Assembly (NCBI RefSeq): GCF_000721265.1
Contig: NZ_JOFZ01000003.1
Coordinates: forward strand, 124,001 to 188,000
DNA: 64,000 bases
Source of the DNA: Streptomyces sp. NRRL F-5126
GTDB lineage: Bacteria > Actinomycetota > Actinomycetes > Streptomycetales > Streptomycetaceae
Direction of reading: 5' to 3'
The notes under the pieces are model-generated. The model was not told where the DNA came from and searched no databases. It saw nothing but the letters and a program-made list of their open reading frames with translations. Made by a program: the position numbers and the translations under genes. The number at the start of each line of letters is the position of its first letter. Positions within the stretch are counted from its first letter, which is position 1. Positions 1-8,606 of this stretch are shown piece by piece.

Positions 1-1324
1 CGGCCGTGCGGTAGCTGTCCGCGACGTAGGACTCCAGGTCGAGCACGGCGGCGAGGTCGTCGCTCACCTGGCGTCCGCCCACCAGGGACTGGGCGCCGGG
101 CTGCTGCCGGGCCATCCAGGGGAAGGTCTCCGCGTGCCGGCGGTCGTCGTGGAACCACGGGTAGCCGCCGAACACCTCGTCCGCCGACTCGCCCGACAGC
201 GCCACCGTCGAGTGCTTGCGGACGGCGGCGAAGAGCAGGTACAGCGAGTTGTCGCGGTCGCCGATGCCCGCCGGTATGTCCCGTGCACCCACCGCGGCGC
301 GGCGGACGGCGGGGGCCGACAGCGCGGTGCCGTCGAGGATGATGTCCTCGTGCCGGTTGCCCAGGTGCTCGGCGACGGCGTGCACGTACGGGGTGTCCTG
401 CGTCGGCGCGACGTCGATCGCCTGGAAGTGCTTGTCCTGGTCGGGGAAGTCGACGGCGAAGCTGCGTACCGTCTCGCCCTGCGGGGCGAGGTGCAGCGCG
501 GACAGGGCGGTGAGCGCCGACGAGTCGAGGCCGCCCGACAGCAGCGTGCAGCGTGGCACGTCGGCCACGAGCTGCCGTTTGACGATGTCGTCGAGCAGCT
601 CCCTGACGTGCGCCACCGTCTCCTCGCGGCTGTCGGTGTGCGGCTGAGAGTGCAGCCGCCAGTAGGTGCGCCGCCGCAGGCCCTGCCTGTCGACGACGAC
701 GATCTCGCCGGGCTTGACCTCGCGCATACCCTCCCAGATCACCATGCCCGGCGTCTTGACGAAGGAGAACAGCTCGCGCAGGCCGTCCCGTCCGACGACG
801 GGCGACACGAGCGGGTTGGCGAGGATGGCCTTGGGCTCGGAGCCGAAGACGACGCCGTCGTCCGTCTCGCAGTAGTAGAACGGCTTGATCCCCATGCGGT
901 CCCTGACCATGACGAGCCGCTCGCTGCGTGCGTCCCAGATTGCGAACGCATACATTCCGTTGAGGTGCTCGACCAGTTGCTCGCCCCACTGCACGTAGCC
1001 GCGCAGCACGACCTCCGTGTCCGAGTCCGTGTCGAACCCGTGTCCCTGGCGGCGCAGCTCGTCGCGCAGTTCCGTGTAGTTGTAGGCCTCCCCCGAGTAG
1101 ACCATCGACACGTCGCCGTCCGGCGTCCCGACGGTCATCGGCTGGGCCCCGCCCGGCAGATCGATGACGGCGAGGCGGCGGTGGCCGAGTGCGGCGTGGC
1201 GCGCGTACCAGGTGCCGGCCGCGTCGGGACCGCGGCACGACATGGTCTGCGTCATCGCTTCGAGATCGTGTCGGTGGCTGGTCAGATCACGCTGGTAGGC
1301 GACCCACCCGGTGATACCGCACAT
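1..1324 (-). CDS. asnB: Asparagine synthase (glutamine-hydrolysing), 3' end cut off by the window
   Basis: Makes asparagine from aspartate, ATP and glutamine in the cytoplasm. The first 441 residues are visible. Met is followed by Cys2, the N-terminal nucleophile of class II glutamine amidotransferases, within MCGITGW. RGPD lies near residue 31 and GHRRLAVIDL near 47. The ATP pyrophosphatase loop SGGLDSS is at about 263-269. Family members are usually 600-640 residues, so roughly the last third lies outside the window. The ATG is chosen because Cys2 must follow it, and GAGGA sits 6 nt upstream. The gene is transcribed alone. A 12-bp palindrome about 120 nt upstream could be an operator. The family assignment is secure; whether this is the housekeeping enzyme or a paralogue cannot be told here. 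Confidence 0.95.
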   Translation of the reverse strand, partial: MCGITGWVAYQRDLTSHRHDLEAMTQTMSCRGPDAAGTWYARHAALGHRRLAVIDLPGGAQPMTVGTPDGDVSMVYSGEAYNYTELRDELRRQGHGFDTDSDTEVVLRGYVQWGEQLVEHLNGMYAFAIWDARSERLVMVRDRMGIKPFYYCETDDGVVFGSEPKAILANPLVSPVVGRDGLRELFSFVKTPGMVIWEGMREVKPGEIVVVDRQGLRRRTYWRLHSQPHTDSREETVAHVRELLDDIVKRQLVADVPRCTLLSGGLDSSALTALSALHLAPQGETVRSFAVDFPDQDKHFQAIDVAPTQDTPYVHAVAEHLGNRHEDIILDGTALSAPAVRRAAVGARDIPAGIGDRDNSLYLLFAAVRKHSTVALSGESADEVFGGYPWFHDDRRHAETFPWMARQQPGAQSLVGGRQVSDDLAAVLDLESYVADSYRTA

Positions 1325-1441
1325 GACGATCCTCATTCCTCTCGCAAAGGTTGCCTAAGCGAACTGCCCAGCGGACCCGCCCGGGCACACCTCCGCGCGC
1401 CACCGCCTCGCGTGGCGTTTCTCATAGCAAAGGAATGGTCA

Positions 1442-1453
1442 CGTAACGTTACG
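1442..1453. promoter_or_regulatory. 12-bp perfect palindrome upstream of asnB
   Basis: CGTAACGTTACG is a perfect palindrome overlapping the stop codon of the LLM oxidoreductase gene and lying about 120 nt before the asnB start. A role as an operator for asnB is a guess. A 12-bp palindrome can occur by chance, and no clear -35/-10 pair was recognised around it. Confidence 0.25.
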
Positions 1454-2477
1454 AGCGGCTGGAAGGCGGATAACGCCGCTGCGCCAGTGCCGGGATGATC
1501 GACTCGCCGTAGGCGTCGATCGTCGCCTCCTTGGCGTCGTGCATGTCGTAGAGCGCGAACTGGTCCACGCCCAGGTCCCGCAGGGTCCGCAGCTTCGCGA
1601 TGTGGTCCGCCACGCCGCCGAGGACGCAGAAGCGGTCCACGACGGCGTCCGGCACGAAGTCCGCCGACGGGTTGCCCGCCCTGCCGTGGTGCGCGTAGTC
1701 GTAGCCGCGGCGCCGCTCGACGTAATCCGTCAGGGCCTCGGGGACGGCGCCGGAGTGCGCCCCGTACCTTGCCACCAGGTCGGCGACGTGGTTGCCCACC
1801 ATCCCGCCGAACCAGCGGCACTGCTGCCTGGCGTGCGCCAGGTCGTCGCTGACGTAGGCGGGGGCCGCCACGCACACGGTGAGCGCGGCCGGGTCGCGGC
1901 CCGCCTCGGCGGCCGACGTGCGCGCCGAGGCGATCATCCACGCGGTCAGTGCGGGGTCGGCGAGCTGGAGGATCAGCCCGTCGGCCACCCGTCCGGCCAG
2001 CGCCAGCGCCTTCGGACCGTACGCGGCCATCCACACCGGCAGCCGCCCGTCCCGTACCCAGGGAAGCCGCAGCAGACGCCCGTCCACCAGCGCCTCGCGT
2101 CCCTCGGCAAGGTCGCGGACCACACCGATCGCCTCGCCGAGGCGCGCCAGCGTGTTCGGGGCGCGCCCGGCGACGCGCATCGCGGAGTCGCCGCGCCCGA
2201 TGCCGCACACGGTCCTGTTGCCGTACATCTCGTTGAGCGTGGCGAAGGTGGAGGCCGTCACCTCCCAGGCACGCGTCCCCGGGTTGGTCACCATCGGTCC
2301 GACCACCAGGCGCTCGGTCTCCGCGAGTACACGGCTGTGGATGACGAACGGCTCCTGCCACAACACCGCGGAGTCGAACGTCCAGCCGTACCGGAAACCC
2401 GCCGCCTCCGCGCGGCACATCAGGTCCACGACCCCCTTCGCCGGGGGATCCGTCTGCAGGACGAGGCCGAAGTCCAT
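1449..2477 (-). CDS. LLM-class flavin/F420-dependent oxidoreductase (TIGR03842-like)
   Basis: A 342-residue luciferase-like monooxygenase superfamily protein. The N-terminus MDFGLVLQTDPPAKGV, the central VWMAAYGPKALALAGRVADG segment (about 155-180) and the C-terminal GVDQFALYDMHD segment are typical of the F420-binding LLM proteins found beside hydantoinase genes. A strong AGGAGG lies 9 nt before the ATG. It is the last gene of the four-gene operon with beta-ureidopropionase, aminotransferase and dihydropyrimidinase. Those cover ring opening and later steps, but no dihydropyrimidine dehydrogenase is present, so this enzyme is a candidate for the reduction or another oxidoreductive step. That role is inference from context. 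RutA, the pyrimidine monooxygenase of enteric bacteria, is also a member of the wider LLM superfamily. Confidence 0.85.
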   Translation of the reverse strand: MDFGLVLQTDPPAKGVVDLMCRAEAAGFRYGWTFDSAVLWQEPFVIHSRVLAETERLVVGPMVTNPGTRAWEVTASTFATLNEMYGNRTVCGIGRGDSAMRVAGRAPNTLARLGEAIGVVRDLAEGREALVDGRLLRLPWVRDGRLPVWMAAYGPKALALAGRVADGLILQLADPALTAWMIASARTSAAEAGRDPAALTVCVAAPAYVSDDLAHARQQCRWFGGMVGNHVADLVARYGAHSGAVPEALTDYVERRRGYDYAHHGRAGNPSADFVPDAVVDRFCVLGGVADHIAKLRTLRDLGVDQFALYDMHDAKEATIDAYGESIIPALAQRRYPPSSRS

Positions 2478-2534
2478 CGGGTGGTACCTCCTGGAGGTGC
2501 TGGGACAGAGCTGGTCCTGCGCCCCCCGACCGGG

Positions 2535-3926
2535 TCAGTTCGCGTACTGGCAGACGCCTCGCGGCAGGTACGTGCCCTGCCCGGGGTGCCCGACGTACAC
2601 CCGGTCCTCGATCACGGGGACCCCGCGGGAGAGCACCGTCTCCACGCGTCCCGTGACGCGACGGCCCTCGTACGCGGAGTAGTCGACGTTCATGTGGTGC
2701 GTCGCCGCGGACACGGTCTGCTCCCCATGCGGGTCGTACAGGACGATGTCGGCGTCGGAGCCGGGCGCGATCGTGCCCTTCCTCGGGTAGAGGCCGAACA
2801 TCCTGGCCGGTGTGGCGCAGGCGATCTCGATCCAGCGGCGCAGGCCGATGCGGCCGTCGACGACGGCCTGGTGGAGCAGGTCCATGCGGTTCTCGACCCC
2901 GGGCAGGCCGTTGGGGATCTTCGTGAAGTCACCGCGGCCCAGTTCCTTCTGCCCCTTGAAGCAGAAGGGGCAGTGGTCCGTGGAGACCACCTGCAGGTCG
3001 TTGGTGCGCAGCCCCTGCCACAGCGCAGCCTGGTGCTCCGCCGGGCGCAGCGGGGTGGAGCACACGTACTTCGCCCCCTCGAAGTCCGGTTCGGCCAGGT
3101 TGTCCGTCGACAGGAAGAGGTACTGCGGGCACGTCTCCCCGAAGACGGGCAGGCCGTCGTCGCGGGCGCGCACCAGCTCGGCGAGGGCCTCGCGCGCCGA
3201 CACGTGCACCACGTACAACGGGGCGCCGGCCACCTGGCTGAGCCTGATCACCCGGTGCGTCGCCTCCGCCTCGAGAAGCGCCTTGCGCACCTCCCCGTGG
3301 TAGCGCGGGTCCCGCTCGCCGCGCGCCAGCGCCTGCTCGGCCAGCACGTCGATCGCGAGGCCGTTCTCCGCGTGGGTCATCACCAGGCCGCCGCCCGCCG
3401 CCGCGCGCTGCATGGCCCTGAGGATCTGGCCGTCGTCGGAGAGGAAGACGCCCGGGTAGGCGGTGAACAGCTTGAACGAGGTGACGCCGAGCGAGACCAG
3501 CCGGTCCATCTCCTTCAGGGACGACTCGTTCACGTCGGACATGATCATGTGGAAGCCGTAGTCGATCGCGCACTTCCCCTCCGCCTTGGCGTGCCAGGCG
3601 TCGAGTCCCTCCTTCAGGGAGCCGCCCCTGGGCTGGATGGCGAAGTCGACGATGGTCGTCGTGCCGCCCCAGGCCGCGGCCCTCGTCCCGGTCTCGAAGG
3701 TGTCGGAGGCGAGGGTGCCGCCGAAGGGCATCTCCATGTGGGTGTGGGCGTCCACCCCGCCGGGGATCACGTACTTCCCCGTCGCGTCGATGACGCGATC
3801 GGCGCTCCAGCCGTGGCTGCCGTGGGCGGCGAGGCCGGCCACGTGCGCGCCGTCGACCAGCACGTCGGCGTGGAGCTCGTCGGCGGCGGTGAGGACAAGA
3901 CCGCCGGTGATCAGGGTGCGTGTCAC
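2535..3926 (-). CDS. hydA: Dihydropyrimidinase (D-hydantoinase)
   Basis: Cyclic amidohydrolase of 463 residues, the usual family length. It opens dihydrouracil or dihydrothymine to N-carbamoyl-beta-amino acids. The metal-site HTH is seen in GGVDAHTHMEMPFGG (about 58-72). The lysine that is normally carboxylated lies in VTSFKLFTAYPG (about 150). Further metal ligands fall in MTHAEN and VVHVSAREAL, and the catalytic Asp in VSTDHCPF (about 316). The GTG start has GGAG about 7 nt upstream. It lies 35 nt after the aminotransferase gene and 57 nt before the LLM gene, in one transcription unit. Hydantoinase activity on other cyclic ureides is possible, but the neighbours favour pyrimidine catabolism. 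Confidence 0.93.
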   Translation of the reverse strand: MTRTLITGGLVLTAADELHADVLVDGAHVAGLAAHGSHGWSADRVIDATGKYVIPGGVDAHTHMEMPFGGTLASDTFETGTRAAAWGGTTTIVDFAIQPRGGSLKEGLDAWHAKAEGKCAIDYGFHMIMSDVNESSLKEMDRLVSLGVTSFKLFTAYPGVFLSDDGQILRAMQRAAAGGGLVMTHAENGLAIDVLAEQALARGERDPRYHGEVRKALLEAEATHRVIRLSQVAGAPLYVVHVSAREALAELVRARDDGLPVFGETCPQYLFLSTDNLAEPDFEGAKYVCSTPLRPAEHQAALWQGLRTNDLQVVSTDHCPFCFKGQKELGRGDFTKIPNGLPGVENRMDLLHQAVVDGRIGLRRWIEIACATPARMFGLYPRKGTIAPGSDADIVLYDPHGEQTVSAATHHMNVDYSAYEGRRVTGRVETVLSRGVPVIEDRVYVGHPGQGTYLPRGVCQYAN

Positions 3927-3961
3927 GACTCATCTCCGTTCGCGATCGGCCTGCGCGCGCT

Positions 3962-5260
3962 CTAGAGGGCGCGCAGCGCCCGGTCCATGATCTCCGCGCC
4001 TTCCTCCGCCTCGGCCACGGTCAGGGTGAGCGGTGGCGCGATGCGCAGCACGCTCGTGTCGTGGCCGCCGCCCTTGCCGATCAGCAGGCCCCTCTCGCGC
4101 GCCGCCTCGAGCACCGCGGCGGCCCGCTCGGGTGACGCCTCGTCCGTGCCCGGCCCGACCAGCTCGACGCCCGCCATCAGCCCGCGGCCGCGCACGGCGC
4201 GTACGGCGTCCACCCTCGCGGCCGTCGCGCGCAGTCGTTCGAGCAGCAGCCCGCCGACGCGGCGCGCGTTGCCCTGCAGGTCGTGCTCCAGCACGTACGA
4301 GAGATTGGCGAGGCCCGCGGCCATCGTGACGGGGCTGCCGCCGAAGGTCGAGATGGAGTTGGTGTCGAGGCAGTTCATGATCTCGGCGCGCGCGATGACA
4401 CCGCCGACCGACATTCCGTTGCCGATGCCCTTGGCGAACGTGACGATGTCCGGCGGCCCGTTGTCCGCGTGCGCCTGCCAGCCCCAGAAGTGGTCGCCGG
4501 TGCGGCCCCAGCCGGTCTGCACCTCGTCGCTGATCCACAGCACGCCGCGCTCGGCCAGCACCTCGCGGAAGGCCGCGTACAGCCCGTCGGGCGGCATCGT
4601 GAACCCGCCCACGCCCTGGACGGGCTCCGCGATCAGCGCGGCGGGCGTCCTGGTGTGCCCGAGCAGGTCCTTGAGGTCGGCGACGCAAGCCGCGGTGAAC
4701 GCGGCGTCGTCCAGGGCGGCGAACGGGCCGCGGTCGCGCACCGCGCCGTGCACGTACGTCGTCTGCAGCGGCGAGTAACCAGTGGGCGACCAGCCCCGGT
4801 TGCCCGTGACGGAGACCGTGGAGAACGACCTGCCGTGGTAGCTGTTGCGCATCGCGAGTACCTGGTTCGAGGCCCGGAAGGCCGTGGCGAGCAGCAGCGC
4901 GGTGTCGTTGGCCTCGGTGCCCGACGTGGTGAAGAAGACGCGGGCGTCCGGGATACCGGACAGCGCGGCGATCCTTTCCGCGAGTTCGACCATCGGGCGG
5001 TTGAGGTAGAGCGTGGAGGAGTGGATGATCCGCCCGGCCTGTTCGGTGACGGCCTTGGTGACCTCGGGCAGGGCGTGCGCGGTCATGGTGGTGAGGATGC
5101 CGCCGAAGAAGTCGAGATAGCGGTTGCCGTCCGCGTCCCACACATGGCGGCCCTCGCCGTGCGTGATCTCCAGGGGGCGCTCGTAGTAGAGGCTGAGCCA
5201 GTCGGGCAGGACGGCGCTGTGGCGCTCGTGCAGCGGCGAGCGGGGGCGGGGGGTGGTCAT
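3962..5260 (-). CDS. Class III PLP aminotransferase, probably beta-alanine/3-aminoisobutyrate transaminase
   Basis: Fold-type I class III (omega) aminotransferase of 432 residues. Typical blocks are FFGGILTTMTAHALPEV near the N-terminus, FFTTSGTEANDTALLLA (about 105-121), the SYHGRS block, and ISDEVQTGWGRTG around the PLP-binding Asp. The PLP lysine lies in VTFAKGIGNG (about 270). The ATG overlaps the stop codon of the beta-ureidopropionase gene by 4 nt (ATGA), which suggests translational coupling. The context predicts that it removes the amino group of the beta-amino acids released by that enzyme, giving malonate semialdehyde or its methyl derivative. The substrate is inferred, since many class III enzymes are annotated only as aspartate aminotransferase family. 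Confidence 0.88.
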   Translation of the reverse strand: MTTPRPRSPLHERHSAVLPDWLSLYYERPLEITHGEGRHVWDADGNRYLDFFGGILTTMTAHALPEVTKAVTEQAGRIIHSSTLYLNRPMVELAERIAALSGIPDARVFFTTSGTEANDTALLLATAFRASNQVLAMRNSYHGRSFSTVSVTGNRGWSPTGYSPLQTTYVHGAVRDRGPFAALDDAAFTAACVADLKDLLGHTRTPAALIAEPVQGVGGFTMPPDGLYAAFREVLAERGVLWISDEVQTGWGRTGDHFWGWQAHADNGPPDIVTFAKGIGNGMSVGGVIARAEIMNCLDTNSISTFGGSPVTMAAGLANLSYVLEHDLQGNARRVGGLLLERLRATAARVDAVRAVRGRGLMAGVELVGPGTDEASPERAAAVLEAARERGLLIGKGGGHDTSVLRIAPPLTLTVAEAEEGAEIMDRALRAL

Positions 5261-6129
5261 GGGCGCACCAGCCCCTCGTACGCGTCCGGCCTGCGGTCGC
5301 GGTAGAACGCCCACTGCCGGCGCACCTCGTCGATCAGCGCGAGGTCCAGGTCGCGCACGACGAGCTCCTCCTCCTTGTCGCTCGCGGTGTCTCCGACGAA
5401 CCGGCCGCGCGGGTCGACGAAGTAGCTCGTGCCGTAGAAGTCGTTGTCGCCGTACTCCTCGCGGCCCACGCGGTTGATCGCGGCGACGAAGTACTCGTTG
5501 GCGACGGCTGCCGCGGGCTGCTCCAGCTGCCACAGATGCGCGGACAGGCCGCGCGAAGTCGCCGACGGGTTGTAGACGATCTCCGCGCCGCCGAGGCCGA
5601 GTTGCCGCCAGCCCTCGGGAAAGTGCCGGTCGTAGCAGATGTACACGCCGACCTTGCCCACGGCCGTCTCGAAGACCGGCCAGCCCGCGTTGCCCGGCTT
5701 GAAGTAGTACTTCTCCCAGAACCCCTTGAGCTGCGGGATGTGGTGCTTGCGGTACTTGCCGAGGTACGAGCCGTCGGCATCGATCACGGCGGCGGTGTTG
5801 TAGTAGAACCCGGCCCCTTCCACCTCGAAGACCGGCACGACCAGCACCATGCCGGTCTGCCTGGCCAGTTCGCGCATCCTGGTGACGGTGGGCCCATCGG
5901 GCACCGGCTCGGCCCACCGGTAGTGCTCGGGCTCCTGCACCTGGCAGAAGTAGGGGGCGTTGAACACCTCCTGGAAACCCATCACCCGCGCGCCGCGGCG
6001 TGCCGCCTCGCGCGCGTGCTCCTCGTGTTTGGCGATCATGGATTCGGTGTCGCCTGTCCAGGTCGTCTGGACGAGCGCCGCCCGTACGACCCGGTGCGGG
6101 GCGCCGGCGGTCTCGGAAGGCTCGGTCAC
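5257..6129 (-). CDS. Beta-ureidopropionase-like carbon-nitrogen hydrolase
   Basis: Nitrilase-superfamily amidohydrolase of 290 residues. The Glu-Lys-Cys triad is visible: Glu in MGFQEVFNAPYFC (about 47), Lys in GKYRKHHIPQ (about 122) and Cys in VGVYICYDRHFPEGWR (about 154). The CYDRHFPEGWR form is typical of N-carbamoyl-beta-alanine amidases. The reading frame stays open far upstream, but GTG is chosen because GGAGGAGGAG lies just before it and a promoter sits immediately upstream. It is the first gene of the pyrimidine degradation operon and should release ammonia and CO2 from N-carbamoyl-beta-alanine. Confidence 0.9.
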   Translation of the reverse strand: MTEPSETAGAPHRVVRAALVQTTWTGDTESMIAKHEEHAREAARRGARVMGFQEVFNAPYFCQVQEPEHYRWAEPVPDGPTVTRMRELARQTGMVLVVPVFEVEGAGFYYNTAAVIDADGSYLGKYRKHHIPQLKGFWEKYYFKPGNAGWPVFETAVGKVGVYICYDRHFPEGWRQLGLGGAEIVYNPSATSRGLSAHLWQLEQPAAAVANEYFVAAINRVGREEYGDNDFYGTSYFVDPRGRFVGDTASDKEEELVVRDLDLALIDEVRRQWAFYRDRRPDAYEGLVRP

Positions 6130-6163
6130 GGGCTGCTCCTCCTCCGGATCAGCGGACCTGTCG

Positions 6164-6192
6164 AAAGTATGCCCCGGTACGAACCGGGGCAA
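6164..6192 (-). promoter_or_regulatory. Promoter with a 20-bp palindromic operator for the pyrimidine degradation operon
   Basis: On the minus strand, TTGCCC (-35) and TACTTT (-10) are separated by 17 nt, placing the start site about 28 nt before the GTG of the first gene. The spacer and the -35 are covered by the inverted repeat GCCCCGGT-ACGA-ACCGGGGC (6171-6190), with perfect 8-bp arms. Its position between the promoter hexamers argues for a repressor site rather than a terminator. No regulator gene lies in the operon, so the binding protein is unknown. Confidence 0.6.
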
Positions 6193-6397
6193 GACCACCT
6201 TCGCCCGAAAGGGTGCGCACGCCCCGCGGGCCACCGGGCCGCGTCCGGCGCAGCCGCCCGTGCTCCCCGGCCGGCGCGCGGGTCGTTGCGTACGCGTGTG
6301 GCCTTCCGGGAGCCGGCGGTACGTGGTGAGGCTGACGTAGCGGCCGCGCGTGAGCGAGCCCGGGGCGCGTCGGTCGAGGTTGGCCACGGGCCGCAAG

Positions 6398-7609
6398 CTA
6401 CGCCTTGGGTGAGCCGGGGTTGTCGGCGTTGGTGAGGGTCTCCCAGGCGACGAACAGGCCGTCGGTCCCGGCCGGACGCTGCTTCTTGATCAGGCGTTCG
6501 GTCTGGGGCAGCGCCATGTGCAGCCGGTTGTGCAGGTGGTTGTAGGCGACTTCGAGGTCGGGGCCCATCGTGCGGGTGACCTTGCCGCCGCACAGCCACT
6601 TGGGCGCGGGGGCGCCGAGCTGGTAGCGGGCGTTGAACTCCATGGCGGCGCGCAGCCGCTTCGACACTTCCGCGTACAGGTCGACGCCCTGGTGCCAGGC
6701 GGTCTCCGCGATGTGCGCGGTGGCGGCGAGCGAGTAGCCGATGTGCATGAGATTGCGGCAGGTCTCCTGGCCGAGCCCGTCGACATAGGTGTGCTGGCCG
6801 AACCAGTACGTGGCGAGCTGGTCCTTGGTCTTGATGGTGCCGCCCGGCGGCGGCTTGGGGAGCTTGCCGTCGGAGGAGAGGTAGAAGTACGCGGGCACGC
6901 GCGCACGGAAGCGGGAGACGGCGTGGTCGAACATCGTGTGGTCCTCGAGGAAGACCGACATGCTCATCTCCGCGTCGGTCATGGCGAGTTCCCAGTTGCC
7001 GTTGTAGTCGGGCACCTTCGCGGCGACGTTCGGCAGGTACGCCTTGCGCAGCATCCACTTGAACCGCATCACGGCCGGTTCGCGCCACTGCGGGTACGTG
7101 GCGTGCACGAGTTCGGCGGCGCGCGCCCAGGTGGAGCCGGTCCACGCGGCCTGCAGGTCGGAGTCGTCCAGGGTATGCCGCTTCATGACGGCGGACCAGG
7201 CGTCCATGATCCGCACGGCCTCGCGGGCGTACGCCGGCTTCCCGGTCATCGACCACATCAGCGCCTGGGTGTACGCGGCGATGGCGTCGTCGCGCTCGAA
7301 GACGCACGCGGGCGTGCCGTGGTTGGACCGGCAGGCGACGGTGGCCGACGGGTGCGGCGTGTAGCCGGCGGCCGCGTACTTGCTCGTGCTCATCTGCCGG
7401 AACGCGGACGCCCAGGGCTCGCGCCCCGCGGCGACCATCTTCCGCGCGGTCCTGAGCTGCCCGGCCCCGACGACGACGCCCGGGTGGTGGAAGGCGGCGG
7501 GGCGGCCGTCGGCAGCGGGGCCGGCGTGCGGTGACGAGGGCGCGCAGGCGGGTACCAGGGCGAGGCAGCACAGCGCGGCGGCAGCGGCGATCATTCTGCG
7601 TAGAGGCAC
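6398..7609 (-). CDS. Alginate-lyase-family secreted lipoprotein
   Basis: About 403 residues. GTG begins a short basic segment and hydrophobic stretch ending in the lipobox-like LVPAC, so a membrane-anchored lipoprotein is predicted. The frame is open upstream of the GTG but codes low-quality, arginine-rich sequence. The mature part has the alpha/alpha-toroid features of the alginate lyase (PF05426-type) family, including GNWELAMTDAEMSMSVFLED (about 185-205) and YNHLHNRLHMALPQTERL near the C-terminus. It is transcribed alone after a long upstream gap. The family has enzymes acting on alginate, oligoalginate and other uronic acid polymers, so the substrate is open. No sugar transporter lies beside it. 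Confidence 0.75.
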   Translation of the reverse strand: MPLRRMIAAAAALCCLALVPACAPSSPHAGPAADGRPAAFHHPGVVVGAGQLRTARKMVAAGREPWASAFRQMSTSKYAAAGYTPHPSATVACRSNHGTPACVFERDDAIAAYTQALMWSMTGKPAYAREAVRIMDAWSAVMKRHTLDDSDLQAAWTGSTWARAAELVHATYPQWREPAVMRFKWMLRKAYLPNVAAKVPDYNGNWELAMTDAEMSMSVFLEDHTMFDHAVSRFRARVPAYFYLSSDGKLPKPPPGGTIKTKDQLATYWFGQHTYVDGLGQETCRNLMHIGYSLAATAHIAETAWHQGVDLYAEVSKRLRAAMEFNARYQLGAPAPKWLCGGKVTRTMGPDLEVAYNHLHNRLHMALPQTERLIKKQRPAGTDGLFVAWETLTNADNPGSPKA

Positions 7610-8165
7610 GGGGACACCGTGTCCCGGCCGGGTACGGCCCGCAATCGGGGCGCCACCCAGGGGTGACGACCGTGGCCGAGTGGCCGAGGCCGGACTCCGC
7701 GGCCGGCGGGGGGAACAACGGACATGAAAAGAGAGCGGCGCCCCCACCGCGCGCACACGCGTCGGGGGCCCGCTCCACGTCGAGCACAACCCGGCCGGCC
7801 CGCAGCTGACCTTCTCCCCTGAACAGAGAAGTGATCTCCGGCTGCCGCCCGAACCGGGCCATTGCCCCTGAGCTACTGCCCGCCCGGCAGCAGCGTCCCT
7901 GGTACGACCGGGGTGCCGCCCCCGGCCGCCGATCCCGGCAGGGATGAACCACCCATCGTAGTCCAGGTTCGGCCCGGAGGTCCTTCTCCGGGGTGATGTG
8001 GCTCGATCAACGGTTCGACGGCCATACGCTGCCCTACCCCATTCTCGGCTCTGTCGAGGTCAGCGCAAACTATCCACGCGTCCAAGGGACTTCACGGACG
8101 ACACGCATGAAACCGGCATAAGCCATATTTGCTTTCAGTTGCCAGCTATTGCGCCGTTCGGGGCG
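7610..8165. other. Long intergenic region (556 nt) without a convincing gene
   Basis: This stretch lies between the alginate-lyase-like gene and the small conserved gene upstream, both on the minus strand. Open frames here lack ribosome sites and recognisable products. On the minus strand, TACGAT near 7940 could be a -10 element, implying a leader of more than 300 nt for the downstream gene. The part at 7830-7890 has several short self-complementary tracts and one tRNA-like D-arm string, but no complete RNA gene. The part at 8100-8150 is notably AT-rich for this genome. Confidence 0.4.
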
Positions 8166-8606
8166 TCAGGCCTCCGCGGCCTCCGCGTACACCTGGGCGA
8201 GCTCGGGCACTCCGCTCGCCGCCCAGTCGAGGCCGGCCTGCACGACCTGGATCTCGCGGCCCGACACGAGCCGCACCACGGGGTGCCCCGTGGGCCAGAT
8301 GTGCCAGATCGCGCCGGGGACCGTGCGGACGATCACCGACCCCAGGTAGAGCCCCGCGTCGTTGCCGAACCAGGGAAGCTCCTCCGGGTCCTGGCGCCAC
8401 TCCGGCGTCAGCTGGTCGAGCGCGGACAGCGAGCCGGGCGAGTCGTCCAGCCTGAGCCCGAGCCGCATGGCGCGGACCCGCAGCAGCTCGCACTCGGAGA
8501 GCAGCTCGGTGATCCCCTCCTGTTCACGGGCGGCAGCGCCGGTCGACGACCCCTCGTCGCCACCGTGCCGCCTGCCGCGCCACGTGTCCAGAAAGCGAAT
8601 ATTCAT
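8166..8606 (-). CDS. Small conserved Streptomyces protein (DUF6278-like)
   Basis: A 146-residue soluble protein with a basic N-terminal tail (MNIRFLDTWRGRRHGG) and a compact hydrophobic domain from about residue 55 to the end, including PGAIWHIWPTGHPVVRLVSGREI. The pattern matches small actinobacterial proteins that I associate with DUF6278, but that name is from memory. No catalytic motif, signal peptide or membrane segment is seen. It is flanked by gaps on both sides and is probably transcribed alone. Function unknown. Confidence 0.7.
   Translation of the reverse strand: MNIRFLDTWRGRRHGGDEGSSTGAAAREQEGITELLSECELLRVRAMRLGLRLDDSPGSLSALDQLTPEWRQDPEELPWFGNDAGLYLGSVIVRTVPGAIWHIWPTGHPVVRLVSGREIQVVQAGLDWAASGVPELAQVYAEAAEA

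Noticed and set aside
1539..3965. Plus-strand open frame of about 800 codons
   Set aside because: Antisense to the LLM and dihydropyrimidinase genes, both fully supported by motifs. The predicted protein has only His/Arg/Val-rich low-complexity sequence.
6171..6190. GCCCCGGT-ACGA-ACCGGGGC read as a terminator of the alginate-lyase-like gene
   Set aside because: It lies more than 200 nt after that gene and sits exactly between -35 and -10 hexamers of the pyrimidine operon. An operator fits better.
7830..7890. tRNA-like string TAGCTCAGGGG followed by GGTTCGG on the minus strand
   Set aside because: It fits a tRNA D-arm box, but the T-arm-like box follows after about 10 nt where some 35-45 are needed. 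No acceptor stem or anticodon arm can be formed.
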